The notes: generated by a model not told the origin, from the sequence alone. 64,000 nt of DNA from Takakia lepidozioides (GCA_030704615.1 CM060733.1:9610001-9674000); one strand, 5' to 3'; positions 11,301 to 23,434 are shown, numbered from the stretch's first letter. Numbers and translations are program-made.

Positions 11301-11911
11301 AAAGAGAAGAGAAGAGCAGATCACGCAGGATCACAGCTTCCGAAGTTGACTAATCTTGAGAGGCACCCATCACCGCACCTTCTCAAAAGGCTACGAAATG
11401 AGTTTCCATGTCGCCCAGGAAAGTAGGATGCTAGTGAAAGAGAAGAGAAGATCACGCAGGATCACAGCTTCGGCCAATTCTACAACAGGATTTCTAGAAA
11501 TCCTGGCAGCATGAATGCAGCGACCCTTTGTAGGTGCAGCTCATTTTCATAACGAACTTTTGTAGCTACATGTCTACGTATTCTCTGCAGTATACGTACC
11601 TAGGTAGGTGCCCACCTGGGCGGGGGAATGTAGGTGTTACCTATTTTCCATTTGGAGAATCAACTTCGCAGAGGGAGGAATAAGATCAGTAAACCTAGGG
11701 TTAGTTATCTCTAAGAAAAATCAAAATGGGAACAGTAAATGGAAACCTTAACCTATGAGCGAATATGTAGAGCAGTTTCATTCGGCGCTGATTCTAGAGT
11801 GGTCCAGGAGTTAAAAGAGGGGGCCAATGTATTAAGGCCACTTGTATTATTTAGTGAAATGAAGGGTCCAAAAATTAAGGATTGACGTTCTAGCGTGGGC
11901 TTTCTAGATAG
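8347..11911. other. Long non-coding stretch with degenerate duplications
   Basis: No gene is recognised. Two segments of about 90 bases, near 9858-9950 and 10578-10672, are degenerate direct copies sharing TAGGACTCACAATCT and TAGACACCTGCACAT. A shorter unit, GATCACGCAGGATCACAGCT, occurs at about 11318 and 11451. A short (CAAA)n run lies near 10874. Confidence 0.4.
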
Positions 11912-12055
11912 TTCTAGATCTAGCTGACTTTCCAGTTTCTAGGTAGTTCTACTAATATGTGGGTCCGGTGAGAAGCAACTGACTTCTAGATCTAGCTGAC
12001 TTTCCAGTTTCTAGGTAGTTCTACTAATATGTGGGTCCGGTGAGAAGCAACTGAC
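11912..12055. repeat. Two-copy 72-bp tandem duplication
   Basis: The block beginning TTCTAGATCTAGCTGACTTT and ending GAGAAGCAACTGAC occurs twice back to back (11912-11983 and 11984-12055). By eye I see no difference between the copies, so the duplication should be recent. Confidence 0.85.
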
Positions 12056-12334
12056 TAGTTGCTTGTAACTTGTGTCTTCAACATGCTGGCATAGGCACTA
12101 GTAGCGTGTCTCACTAGTGGTTTGAGAGCCAGAGCCAACGTGGGTAGTTGTTTGCTATGTTGGGGGTGGGGCCAGGTATGGCAGGTAGGATCAAAGTGGC
12201 TGCAAGAAGGAAAGACAAGGTGGCCGAGGGTGTAGAGAAGTTCATAGAGGCAAGTGTTACTATCGGCGCGTGGGTGGAGCAGATATCGACATCACATCAA
12301 GTCCCCTTTATTCCACTTGTTCACAGATTACCAT

Positions 12335-12540
12335 GCATTTTAGTGACTGGTGGCTTTCCAGTTATTATTTATAATCCCATATCGATTGTATTGTTTGTAC
12401 TTCTTGGTATAAATACTGAAATAGGGCATAAGTTGGTGTCTCTTGCGAGACATAAAAATAAAAAGCTCCGGGGAGGATGGGAGGTGAGCCACATGCATTT
12501 CCGTGCATGTTATTTTTTGCTCTTAATTTCTGTTTTGTCT
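12335..12540 (+). repeat. Dispersed direct repeat, copy 1 (possible duplicated exon)
   Basis: This segment shares the core AGGATGGGAGGTGAGCCACA and the preceding GAAATAGGGCA..AAGTTG block with 13770-13965. The shared part ends in a good donor-like site (GGATGGGAG|GTGAGCC) followed by a T-rich stretch, so it may be a duplicated exon with its 5' splice site. The surrounding open frame at 12148-12711 is not recognisable as a known protein. Confidence 0.5.
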
Positions 12541-13769
12541 TCTTTTCTTTTTTTCCTGTTTTGCTACGGTAGACGGTTCGATCACCTAAATACAAGTTTG
12601 TTGTTCAAAGTGGGTCACAATGAGTGGCCATATTCGTCTGGGCCATCCAGCCACTTGAATGGCAAATGCTTGCAGACAAGTGGAGTCCGCCGAGTGGGGG
12701 CAGTGTGTTGAAGTGGTTCACCTCCGCTGAAGACTGGAAGGAAAATTTGTTGAACGCGGTACAACAAGCTGCACTTGCTGAGCTTGGACTAGAATTGCAT
12801 ACTTGAGTGACCGGCGCATAGTTCATTGTCTGGAACTTTGTGACACACGCTGCATTCCCAGATCAAAAAGGTGTTCGTTCCACACCAGACGAGCTAGGTG
12901 ATCATAACTTAGACGGGAACTCTAAAAACCCTCAGGAGAGTTGGCTACTCCTCGATGTACACAACGTTTTCAGCTTCTCTCTATGTATATGCATGCAATT
13001 CGAGCACTTGAAGCTACCCAGCTGGCGAAGTAGGTCCAAGAAACCATTTCATTTGCAGACCCTGCTCCAGGTCGATGTGGAAAACAACATTCCGACAATG
13101 AAAATCAAAGCTCAGGTGCAAGTCAAGGGAGGAGGTGCCTCACCCGGTGTCAAGTCCTTCCCTGTAAAACCACGATGCCACATTTAGTGAATGGAAATCA
13201 CACCACCTCAGTAGTTGGCCTGCATCGCTGTGCCCTATCCTATATAATGAGCTGCAATTGTCGCTTAGTCACCTTCTCCCTTACTGTGGTCATCTATCCA
13301 TTCAGTTACTTCGTAATTCTGATAAAACATACTCACCACTAGAGCTCTCAATCTCTTGAGCCTTGCCATCGCACACTTGAGAGCCCTGCATCACTAGCTA
13401 GCATGCTCGACTCTCAAGTTACTGAAAATACTATTACTAGAAACTCAGACTTCAACAGCTTAGTCACAGAGTATGGGAAAACGAAAACCTTAAATTCCCA
13501 CTTTCAACATCGCCTCCTCACTGTCTTTCAGAACCATGTACAGCTGCCCTGCAGGACATGCCTCACTTGTGTAACAAGACGCATATCTATCAACACAAAA
13601 TACCCACACTCTTATAATCTGCCACCAAAGACTAACTATCATAACACACTACCTACAATTCTTCTCCTAATTCGGTTTAACGTCACAATAAAATCTCACC
13701 AGAATAACAAACAGGATCCTGATCCCCCATCATGTCATTTTTCAGTTATTCCATTACGAGGCCGGTTTA

Positions 13770-13965
13770 GGGCAGTTGTTTTAATCAAGATTGTCCCATA
13801 TTCTTGCCTTGTTTTTACTTGCTGCTATAAATTCAGAAATAGGGCACAAGTTGACATCTCTTGCAAGACATACTTAAAAGTAGAACTCGTTGGAGGATGG
13901 GAGGTGAGCCACATGCATTTCCCTGCATGTTACTTTTTGCTCCTAATTTCTGTTTTGCTTTTTCC
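13770..13965 (+). repeat. Dispersed direct repeat, copy 2
   Basis: Second copy of the repeat at 12335-12540, about 1.4 kb downstream in the same orientation. The pair may bound an old segmental duplication. The open frame here (13403-14107) matches no family I recognise. Confidence 0.5.
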
Positions 13966-14529
13966 TTTGGTTTCCAGCTACCTAGTGCATTGTGTTCCCA
14001 CCAGATTGGGGCGTCTGGAAGCTGACCCTGCTGATCCGCGCCAGCGCTTGCACATTGTGGTGAGTGCCTTCTGCTGCATGAGCAGGGAAGTTTTGCTTGG
14101 CAGTTAGTGGATCTAGAATTTGTTTGTGTACTAGTGTGAGGCCCAGCAGTCGAGCATCTGGAATCAGAGCTCCTTGTTTGTCCCATTGGCTGCATGTTGG
14201 AGTAGTGCATAATGTCTTGAGAAGTCAAAGACTGCAACGATCCCAGTGTTGGTAATTATAGTGAGGTTGAAGGGTGCAGGTGAGTGAGGGCCGCAATCAT
14301 GTTCGAAGTGCGCCATCTCGTTAACAATGCGGGGTTTGAGGTTTGTTAGTGCTGCTTTTGTGATCCCTATTTTATGCTTGCTTTTCCTTCAGGGGTTGCT
14401 GTTAGGTGCAAGAGCTCAGGCTGATAGTGGCTATCTACAAGTTTGTTTCAGGTCAGTATTATTTTCAGTGACCAGCTTGCCATGAAAAGTCTGGAGGTTG
14501 TGTAATGTGCCCCGACTTTGAAGCTTGTC

Positions 14530-15123
14530 ACAGTGGAGGGTGTTGGCATACATGTTCACATGGGGCAGTATCTAGGATGATATTTGGTGCAATTCCAGCT
14601 TTCATGATATCAGTAATTTCCGACTCAGTATGCGCACTTTTTTGCCCTTTCTAGAGCTGCCAGTGTGGTGCACACCTTGAGAATGCACACGAACGTGACT
14701 TGGTGGGGGGTCATGCCTTCCTTTCTCATATGCTCATAGGTCTTAAAGCATTCATGGAACACCCATGTTTTGTATATCCCGACCTCACTATACTCCATGA
14801 AAACATATTTTCTTCTGGCATTTTCTCAAACACTCAGGTGTGCGTTAACAATGCTGCCACTTGGAATCAATGACAAAGAATGCAACATCCCATCGCCCAC
14901 CAAGTCCCGGTGTGGAGAAAAGTGAGGGAGAGATCACTTGACATACATGTTCACAAAGTGTATTGTGTAGAAACACATTTGGTTTAAATCCACTTTGAAT
15001 AATATGGGCGTGCACCTGCTTCCCCAGTACGCCGTTCATCTTGATGCACTTCTGTGAGAACCGAACATAAGTATCGGAGTCTGCAGAAACACCTTGCTCG
15101 AACAATTCCATAGCCTCTTCCAC
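14530..15123 (-). pseudogene. PPR pseudogene fragment, reverse strand
   Basis: Reading the reverse strand from 15123, the sequence gives the N-terminal PPR region of the family in this window: SADSDTYVRFSQKCIKMN, KQVHAHIIQSGFKPNVFLHN. It is then interrupted at about 14930-14870 by unrelated bases and resumes with a degenerate copy of the next triplet (TYEHMRKEGMTPHQVTFVCI) carrying stops and frameshifts. It is not translatable as a whole. It lies just upstream of, and opposite to, PPR gene 2, so it is probably a leftover of local duplication with inversion. Confidence 0.8.
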
Positions 15124-15385
15124 TTGTACTGCCTCACATTGTAGTGTCTGAAAACGCTAAATTCCTAAACATCGGGAATTCTGACACATAGGGAACATGT
15201 TCCTGGACCATAGATGACAACGCTGGGAACGTCGTTGGAAATTAGCCTTTCCACGGATGAAACTCACTAAGGGGGGCACAGTGTGAAAAAAAAAGGGCCA
15301 AAAAAAGCGGCTACAGGGTATTGAGTCCAGTACCTGATAAAGGGTTTAGGGTTTATGGTTTGCAGTGTTGGGGAGCATGGTGGGG

Positions 15386-17091
15386 ATGGCAGCGTGCTCC
15401 AGTGTTGTCCTGAGCGCGCATGTGGATTCAGTACCGGATGCCCCGTCTGTGCGTTTCGATCATGCGAGAGGCCTCACATCGTGCAGCGGATTAAGGGGTT
15501 GGGCCGTGGAGCTGAAAGCAGCACCCCCCCGGGCAATGCGCGAAAAGACGAGTGCCTTGCAAGTGGTGGCTATTGCGCCTCGCAAGCCTTCAGGGATGCA
15601 AATGGCGTTAGGTTGTAACACGAAACATTTTCGTTGACTTTTTTGGGAGTTGCTGTGTTTTATGCCCCGTAGGATGTAGGCTGTGCTAATTTGGTCGAAG
15701 GAGCACAGAGGATGGTTGTATGAGGCTGTCGGCACCCTTGCCCTCCTGAAACTTTCCGTATCTATTGACTGACTCTTGTACGATTACATTTTGTGGACCC
15801 TTGTTGTTGAGTTGAGTTAGATTATCTGTCTGCTCTGCAAAAGCAGCTGTTATTGTTAGTTTGGTAGGTTATTCTTCCTCAGCAGCACGCCGGAGCACGA
15901 AGATAGGATGTTCAGGATATTTTTCCTGGATTTTGCAAGGTTCCTGGGAGGGTTGATGCGGCTTGGTCTTAGGAAGCTGTGCTTAAAACTCTGGCGGCTC
16001 AGCTGCACCCTGGTGGTTTTCACAGACCACTCCAAAACCTGCAGACTACAAATATAAGCAGTGCACACAAGAGGTCCTTTGGATTGAGGGTTGGTTGAAT
16101 CCTCCTTGGGTGAAAGAAAAGCTAATTGCCAAGACACAAGGTCGAGAACAGTCTGGTGATGGTGGAAGGATATCAGAGTGGTGGTCTAATTTCGGTCTGG
16201 TTGGTGGAGCTCCTTGGAAGCTTGAAGATGGCAGTGAGTATGACTGGCAATTAGCTGAGAGGGGTAGCCTTGGCATGTAATAGCATCTTTAAATTTTGAC
16301 ATATTTGTATGTGTCTCATTGTGTTGCTTCAGATAGGGCCCAGTGGGACTCGTATAAATGTTGTCAAAAGCTACCGTGGCACTCCTCTTCAAAGGAACAT
16401 GTCAGAGTTTTGAGGCTCTTGAACCTTTTTTTTGGCACGAAGGTCAACCATGGAGCACAGAATAGCACTCGCAAAAGTTCTTTAGAAGTTCTTCACAATG
16501 GTGTGACAATTGGATTGGCAAGGTGTGGCTTTCTTCTTGTATGATGTGAGGAACTTTGTCTGTTCTGCAACATTGGCTCTTCTTGTTGGTATCATAGGTT
16601 GTTCTTCCTAAGCATGCAATGACAAGGCTTTGTCCCACAGTTTTTCCTGGTAGTTACAAGCTACTTGGGAGGGTTCCTTGGTTCTGCGTAAAGCCATGAC
16701 TGCTTAGCTGCTAATTGGTGGTTTTCACAGATGAATCCAAGACCACCAGACTACAGACATAGCCACCTCGCACAAGATGTCCTTTGGATTGAGGGTTTGT
16801 TGAACCCTCCTTGGGTGAAAGAAAGGCTAGCTGCTGTGATATGTGGTGAGAGCACCTTCGACACATTTAGGCTTGTTTTGTCATCAAATCAGATTTGAAG
16901 CTGGACATTTTTTATCATGGGGTTTGTAAGTAGCTTGTCGTGTGGATCTATGGTGGTTCCTAGTGTTTTTGATATGTCACTGCCAATGGGTCGCAGGAAA
17001 ATATCCAAAGACCAGAAATAGAGGCGAGGAGAAGCTTTGGAAGGAATATTTCTCTAACCCCAGTCAATGGTGGGACAATCGCGGCAGAAAG
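15386..17091 (+). CDS. OSB-like leader exons upstream of PPR gene 2 (partly decayed)
   Basis: E1 (15386-15611) encodes MAACSSVVLSAHVDSVPDAP, homologous to the leaders of genes 1 and 3. The E2 equivalent is missing. E3 (16026-16233) encodes the second half of a PDF motif (PADYKYKQCTQEVLWIEGWL, NPPWVKEK) and ends at donor GTGAGTAT. E5 (about 16447-16531) has an in-frame TAG where the other copies have Gln. E6 (16731-16845) encodes PPDYRHSHLAQDVLWIEG, then NPPWVKER. E7 (16997-17091) encodes LWKEYFSNPSQWWDNRGRK, a textbook first half of a PDF motif, and joins in phase to the PPR exon at 17342. Because E2 is lost and E5 has a stop, a full OSB chain cannot be made. E1-E7-E8 would stay in frame, giving a leader of 107 residues. 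Confidence 0.55.
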
Positions 17092-17323
17092 GTGCGTGCC
17101 TGTTATGCTACAGCAGATGCAGATGATAAGTTGCATCATGAAACCGTCTTGCCATTTGTCATCCACTCTCTCCCTAACAAACATTTTGAAAGTCTTGTCA
17201 GCAATTCAGCATTGAAAGTAGTGTTTGGTAAGTTGGGGCGGGGTGTTTGCTAGGTAATTTTGGGTTGTGTTGTCAGCTACCAGCAGCAAGACAGAGGATC
17301 TCTGCATTTTTTAAGGAGCCAGG

Positions 17324-19954
17324 ATGGAGAGTGGGGTGCAGATCCATGCAAGAGGACCCAATTTCAAGCACAAGAGTACCAGCGAGGCACTTGGGATTGA
17401 TAGCTACAAGAAACCTGCATGGGTAGATGGTGCACTACAAGCAGCAGCTCAGTTGACAGAATCAGGCACCTCCACCATGACCCTTGCTTCTGAAAGAGGT
17501 CCAAGAGAGGGAGTGCACAAGATCTCTTCCGGCGCTTGTGGGCATGTGAGGACACTATGTCAGGCAGGACAATTGAAAGAGGCTTTGCACATCCTGAACC
17601 AAGAAGGCATTTTCACAGACTCTAATACTTATGTGTGTCTCTTGCAACAGTGCATCAAGATAAAACACCTTGCAGCAGGAAAGCAAGTGCACACCCACAT
17701 TATCCAAAGTGGGTTCAAGCCAAACGTGTTTCTACACAACACCCTTGTCAACATGTATGTCAAGTGTGGGAGCATCGTGGATGCCAAGAGAGTTTTTGAA
17801 AAAATGCCAGAACGAAATATGTTTTCGTGGACTATAATGATGGCAGGATATACCAAGCGTGGGTGCAGTAGGAACTCCTTGGAGACCTATGAGCAAATGA
17901 TACAGGAAGGGGTAGTGCCTGACCAGGTCACGTTTGTTTGTGTTCTCAATGCGTGTGCAAGCCTGGAAGCCCTGGAAAGTGGCAAACAGGTCCATGCTGA
18001 GATAATAAAGGCAGGAATCGTACCAAATATTATTTTGAGCAATACCCTAGTGGACATGTATGCCAAATGTGGAAGCATCAAGAATGCAAAGGTAGTGTTT
18101 GACAATTTGTCTGAACGAAATGTGGTCTCATGGAATGCAATGATAACAGGATATTCCCAGCATGGGTATGGGATGGAGGCTTTAGAGATCTATGATCACA
18201 TGATGCAGGAAGGGGTGAAACCAGATCAGGTCACATTCGTTTGCGTTTGCAATGCATGTGCCAGTCTAGCAGCCCTGGAAAGAGGCAAAAAGGTGCATGC
18301 TGACATAATTAAAGCTGGAATTGTACCAAATATGATTCTGGACAATGCGCTCGTGAACATGTATGCTAAATGCGGCAGCATGCAGATTGCAAAGGGAATA
18401 TTTGACAAAATGGGGGAACGAGATGTGGTATCGTGGAGTGCGATGATCACAGGATATGCCAAGTATGCATGTGGGATGGAGGCTTTGGAGACCTATGAGC
18501 AAATGACACAGGAAGGGGTGAAGCCCAACCAGGTAACATTTATTTGTGTTTGCAATGCGTGTGCCAGTCTGGCAGCCCTAGGAAAGGGAAAAGAGGTCCA
18601 TGCTGACATCATGAAAGCTGATATTATACCAAATATCATTCTGGGCAACACCCTTGTGGACATGTATGCCAAATGCGGGAGCATCAACGATGCAAAGATA
18701 GTGTTCGACAGCATGGCTGAACGAGATGTGGTGTCATGGAGTGCGATGATTGCAGGATTTGCCCAGCATGGGTATGGGATGGAGGCTTTGGGGACCTATG
18801 AGCAAATGGTGCAGGACGGGGTGAAGCCCAACCAGGTCACATACATCTGCGTTCTAAGGGCTTGTGCCAGCCTGGCAGCCCTGGAAAAGGGCAAAGAGAT
18901 CCATTTTGACATTGTGAAAGCTGGATTTGCACCCAGTATTATCTTGGACACTACCCTCGTGGACATGTATGCAAAGTGTGGGAGCATCAAGGAGGCAAAG
19001 GGAGTGTTTGACAATATGGGTGAACGAGATGTGGTGTCATGGAGTGCGATGATTGCAGGATATGCCCAGCATGGTTGTCATAGGGAGGCCCTGCAACTAT
19101 TTGAAGGAATGCGAAAGCAAGGCTTGAAGCCGGACAGTATCACCTTTACATGTGTTATCTCTGCATGTAGCCATGTTGGCCTAGTGGATGAAGGCATGCA
19201 CTACTTTGAATCCCTGAGTGAAGATTATGGCCTCACTCCTACAATGGAGCACTTTGGCTGCATGGTAGACCTTCTGGGCCGTGTGGGGCGATTGGATGAA
19301 GCAGCCGACTTCATCAACAAAATGCCAATGAAACCAGATGCTGTGGTGTGGAAGGCCTTGCTTGGTGCGTGCAGAATTCATGGCAATGTGCAGGTGGCAG
19401 AGCGGGCAGCAACATCTATTCTCAAGTATGATAGTCAGGATGCTGCAACTTATGTGTTGCTATCAAACATATATGCTGCAGCTGGCAGGTGGGAGGATAC
19501 TGCAAAGGTGAGGAAAATGATGAAGGTCAGAGGTGTCAGAAAAGAGCCTGGTCGCTCCAGCATTGAGGTTGGGAAAGGTGTTCACACGTTCGTTGTAGGT
19601 GACAAATTGCATCCACAAATTATGGAAATCCATGCTGAGCTGCGAAGACTCTCTTTGCAGATGCAGGAGGCAGGGTATGTGCCGGACACCCGCTTTGTAT
19701 TGCATGATGTGGAGGAGGAGCGAAAGGAATTTTCTCTTTGCTTCCACAGTGAGAAGCTGGCTATTGGTTTTGGGCTGATCAGCACCACCCCTGGGACGCC
19801 TCTCCGCGTCATCAAGAACCTTCGGGTGTGTGGTGACTGCCACACAGCGACAAAGTTTATCTCCAAGCTTGTTGGGCGAGAAATTGTCGTACGGGATGCC
19901 AACCGCTTTCACCACTTCAAAGATGGGGTTTGTTCTTGTGGGGAGTACTGGTGA
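17324..19954 (+). CDS. PPR-DYW protein, complete DYW domain (PPR gene 2)
   Basis: Predicted organellar RNA-editing factor. The frame is 876 residues from Met 17324; if the exon starts at acceptor gggtgcag|ATC (17342) it contributes 870 residues. The order is: PDF-motif half (GPNFKHKSTSEALGI, KKPAWVDG), five P-L-S triplets of about 101 residues with a 303-bp DNA period, a terminal S motif, an E domain, the PG box (GYVPDTRFVLHD) and a full DYW domain. HSEKLAIGFGL contains the conserved HSE. RVCGDCHTATKFIS contains CxxCH. The C-terminus is GVCSCGEYW. The last three residues are EYW rather than the usual DYW, as in gene 3. The metal-binding and catalytic residues look intact, so it could both bind and deaminate RNA in mitochondria or plastids. 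Confidence 0.92.
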   Translation: MESGVQIHARGPNFKHKSTSEALGIDSYKKPAWVDGALQAAAQLTESGTSTMTLASERGPREGVHKISSGACGHVRTLCQAGQLKEALHILNQEGIFTDSNTYVCLLQQCIKIKHLAAGKQVHTHIIQSGFKPNVFLHNTLVNMYVKCGSIVDAKRVFEKMPERNMFSWTIMMAGYTKRGCSRNSLETYEQMIQEGVVPDQVTFVCVLNACASLEALESGKQVHAEIIKAGIVPNIILSNTLVDMYAKCGSIKNAKVVFDNLSERNVVSWNAMITGYSQHGYGMEALEIYDHMMQEGVKPDQVTFVCVCNACASLAALERGKKVHADIIKAGIVPNMILDNALVNMYAKCGSMQIAKGIFDKMGERDVVSWSAMITGYAKYACGMEALETYEQMTQEGVKPNQVTFICVCNACASLAALGKGKEVHADIMKADIIPNIILGNTLVDMYAKCGSINDAKIVFDSMAERDVVSWSAMIAGFAQHGYGMEALGTYEQMVQDGVKPNQVTYICVLRACASLAALEKGKEIHFDIVKAGFAPSIILDTTLVDMYAKCGSIKEAKGVFDNMGERDVVSWSAMIAGYAQHGCHREALQLFEGMRKQGLKPDSITFTCVISACSHVGLVDEGMHYFESLSEDYGLTPTMEHFGCMVDLLGRVGRLDEAADFINKMPMKPDAVVWKALLGACRIHGNVQVAERAATSILKYDSQDAATYVLLSNIYAAAGRWEDTAKVRKMMKVRGVRKEPGRSSIEVGKGVHTFVVGDKLHPQIMEIHAELRRLSLQMQEAGYVPDTRFVLHDVEEERKEFSLCFHSEKLAIGFGLISTTPGTPLRVIKNLRVCGDCHTATKFISKLVGREIVVRDANRFHHFKDGVCSCGEYW

Positions 19955-21229
19955 CGACTTTTCTTGTTTAAGATGTTGGTGTCATTCACAGTTCTCTGGG
20001 AATGTTGGCTGTGACATAGTTGAGGTATTTTCCTCTGAAAATCCGTCCTCCAACAGCTGATCGTGTGGCACCAGGGATGGAACAAATTGCGATATGATCC
20101 TGCATAACTAATAGCAATCTGGTAAGAAGCATTTCCTGTCGATGTACATGGTGGTTCTAGAAAGCCGGATGTTGTTCCCTGCACTGATTTTTGCTCCTAA
20201 TTTGCTCACTGATATGACAAGTGGCTGTCTTTGGGTGGCACAGTTGTATCTCGAAGATGAAGATTTGTGTATATAGATGTGTAGAGAGATACAGAGAAAG
20301 AGACAGGGAGTCCTTACAATTCCTGCAACAACAGGGTGCTGGGCGAGGTCTTTGCAGGGGGTTGATTTTCGCTTGTTCTACAATGGAGGAATGACAGGTA
20401 TGTGTGGATCATTTGCTATCCCTGATTTATTTCACAAGTTTTTATGTGATCTCTAGCCATATTTCTCTAACATCCAATATCGTACAACAGTAGACACGTC
20501 ATCTGCTACGTAGGCTCATATTGGTCTTTCTTTTTGTCTTGCTGCCTAGCCCCCCCACCCTGCCCCATGATGCCTTTCTCCTAAATTTTCATCTCTTCAC
20601 TCCTAATGGCACAAGAAAGAAGCTTATGCATGCTCATGTAGACTAAGTCTCACTTGAGAGTGGACTTGTGTTTGAAGTTGATCAGGCGTTACTATGCTGC
20701 AGATGAATTGTGGATGGAGGTTGTGAAGACTGTCTGATTTGATCATCATGTGGCCACCTATAGGTGGTAGTGCATCTCTCATAAGCCCTTTTGGTGTCTG
20801 CCACTGCAAACAGGTCAGGTTAAGCCATAGCTTCACCTGATGCTTTCAATGATGACATCAATGCCTGCACTTCAGCAAGCACGAATTCTCCTGTGTTCAG
20901 CTAGCTGTCAGCTGCATGATCAAGATAGGAGATGGGCTCTGTGGACTCTGACTCGTTGGGTGTAAGGACAAGGAGGGCCAGGATTATGGCCTGAAGGGTA
21001 GCTCATGCCAACAGTCTCAGACATTGGTCACTATCTCTCTCTTCTGGTGTATATCACACCTAACGGAGATTAATTTTGATGCCCTTCACAGGCATTTTAA
21101 GGGCATGACAAAAGTTGCCCTTCAAATAAAAAGGGTGGATCCCAACATAAATGTGCTATACACTAAATTATATGATCTGACATAGGAAGGGCAACTTAGG
21201 AAAGTGCCTGTCAATGTCATAGCACATGG
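19955..21229. other. Intergenic, no gene recognised
   Basis: This is the 3' flank of PPR gene 2 and the spacer before the next PPR fragment. No open frame or repeat is recognisable. A C-rich tract lies at about 20549-20566. Confidence 0.4.
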
Positions 21230-22290
21230 TGGCAAGATATACCAAGCATGGTTGTGGTAGGAATGCCTTCGAGACATATGATCAACTGATACAGCAAGGG
21301 GTGATGCCCGATCAGGTCACATTTGTTTGCATTCTCAAGGCTTGTGCGAGACTGGCAGCCCTGGAAAACAGCAAAGAGGTCCATGCTGACATATGAAACC
21401 TGGACTTGTACCAAATCTGATTTTGAACAATAGCCTTGTTGACATGTATGCGAAATGCGGGAGCATGAAGGTTGCGAAGAGAGTATTTGACAACATGGCT
21501 GAATGGGATAGGGTGTCGCGGAATGCGATGATCACAGGATATGCCCAGCATGGGTGTGGGATGGAGGCTTTGGGGACCTATGAGCAAAAGATGCGGAAGC
21601 ATTCAACAGAATGCCTCAACGATCTTGATCATGTGGAATATAATGTTGGCAGGATTTACCAAGCATGGGTGTGGTAGGAATGCTTTTGAGACCTATGAGC
21701 AGATTCTGCGCAAAGGGGTGAAGCCCAACCACATCAGGTTTGTTTGTGTTTGCAATGCTTGTGCAAGCCTGGCAGCCCTGAAAAATGGCAAAGAGGTGCA
21801 TGGTTGCATCGCCAAAGCTGGAATTGTACCAGATGTGATTCTGAACAATACCCTCGTAGACATGTATGCCAAATGTGGGAGCATCGAGGATGTGGAGGGA
21901 GTGTTCAACAATATGGCTGAACGAGATTTGGTGTCATGGAACGCCATGCTTGTAGGATATGCACAGCAGGTGTGCGGGATGGAGGCCTGGGGGAAGGGGT
22001 GAAGCCCGACCACATCACGTTTGTGTGCGTTTGCAATGCGTGTGCAAGCCTGGCAGCCCTGGAAAGGGGCAAAGAGGTTCATGGTGACATCATCAAAGCT
22101 GGAATTGTACCAAATATCATTCTGGACACTGCCCTGGTTCATTTGTATGCGAAATGTGAGTGCAATGAGGATGCAAAGGGAGTATTTGACAATATGGCTG
22201 AATGAAATGTGAGTGCAATGAGGATGCAAAGGGAGTATTTGACAATATGGCTGAATGAAATGTGGTGTCGTGGAATGCGATGATCGCAGG
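21230..22290 (+). pseudogene. PPR pseudogene (about three triplets, with stops and frameshifts)
   Basis: This is an array of PPR triplets of the local family (CASLAALERGKEVHGDIIKA, LVDMYAKCGSIEDVEGVFNN), broken by several frameshifts and stops, for example after GKEVHADI at about 21395 and after the MAE of the last unit at about 22202. A 53-bp tandem duplication at 22152-22257 repeats the stretch ending in GACAATATGGCTGAATG. No start, E or DYW region is present. It is followed by an OSB-like fragment (22400-22690), the reverse of the order in the intact genes. Confidence 0.85.
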
Positions 22291-22399
22291 ATATGGTGTC
22301 TTGCTTCATTCATTGATCTGTGTAGCTACTCAGACCATCCACCATTTCCTGATAGTGGGATCTACCCGGCATAGGTAGGAAGTCAGCCCACAATTGCAC

Positions 22400-22690
22400 T
22401 TGACTGAAGGGGTGATTTTTGACTGATTCTGGTGACAGTGGATGGAAATCAGAGTGCTGTCCTAATTCTAGGTTTGGGTGGTGGAGCTTCACCAAAGCTT
22501 GAAGATGGAAGTGAATACGAATTTTAATGAGCTTGATGAGAGGGGCAGCCATGTGCACAAGTTTGTTCAGCATCTTAAATTTGGACATGTTTGTTTGTTT
22601 CTCGTGGTGTGGCTTTGGATGGAGCCCTTGATGAACTTACATGAATATTGTCAAAAGCTAGCCTTAACCCACCAAGATCCAATCCCACGG
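22400..22690 (+). pseudogene. OSB-like exon fragment
   Basis: The nucleotide sequence resembles the end of E3 and the following intron of PPR gene 2 (compare 16150-16380): GGTGGTGGAGCTTCACCAAA / AAGCTTGAAGATGGAAGTGA, then the ..ATTGTCAAAAGCTA.. block. It is out of frame and detached from any PDF half-motif. It shows that the OSB-type leader travelled with PPR copies in this region. Confidence 0.6.
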
Positions 22691-22954
22691 TGGATGCTTG
22701 AAAGTTCATATAGTGAATGTAAGGGTATTTGAGTATGTTGATACCGATTGATGTGGCTTGTGAAAATTGAACATTGAAATGCAGATCCGCCATTTTTCTT
22801 CCAGAAAAAAACAAAACACGGGATCTCTGCATGTAACACAGTGGGGATGACCCACCTTTTTTTTTGTGAAAAATTGAACGTAGTTCTCAGAATTCGTCGC
22901 CAGTAGTGCGGAGCAATGCGAAGCCCTAGTGTGATAAAAGTATTACATACCAAC

Positions 22955-23159
22955 TGTAAGTAGGTTGGATGGTTAAGTGCACTGAGTGCCACCCAAATGA
23001 TTCTGGGGTCAAATCTTGATACTGACGGGTGTGGTATGGTTCCTGGGGGTAAATGAAAGAGGTTATTTTCTTCTCTCATTACTAAGGGGCCTGATTTGTG
23101 AGCTGTCGCTCCCAGGTGTTTCCCTTTTTTCAAAAAACAAAAACAAAAAAAAATAAATT
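22955..23159 (+). mobile_element. tRNA-derived SINE-like element, family B copy 1
   Basis: The head carries a pol III A-box-like segment (GGTTGGATGGTTAAGTGC, 22963-22980) and a B-box-like segment (GGGGTCAAATC, 23005-23015). An unrelated body follows, ending GCTCCCAGGTGTTTCCC plus an A-rich tail at about 23132-23159. A second copy in the opposite orientation lies at 51052-51290. Target-site duplications could not be placed with confidence. Confidence 0.7.
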
Positions 23160-23434
23160 ATGTGGGGAGCCATGAGAGCATCAGGTCAATCATCAAATGC
23201 AGCGATTGTTCAGCCAATTATTCTAGGATTTCTCAGAGCTAAGGAAAATATTTTCCTAGAGCTTTATGCCCTGAAACTTGCATTTGGAGATTTGATATTT
23301 GGAGTTTGTTTGAGATTTCAGGCATTTTCTTATAAATTTCTGGAATTTCGGCATTTTTTCCTAAATTTTCACATAATTATAAGGCAGATTCATTTCTAAT
23401 TATTTAGTGTTGGATCAGCCTTCCCACTACGGTA

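Noticed and set aside
12148-12711. Protein of 187 residues with a hydrophobic C-terminal half.
   Set aside because: The frame crosses a probable splice donor (GGATGGGAG|GTGAGCC) into T-rich sequence, which produces the apparent membrane segment. No family is recognised.
13403-14107. Protein of 234 residues.
   Set aside because: There is no recognisable domain, the composition looks random, and it overlaps the direct repeat shared with 12335-12540.
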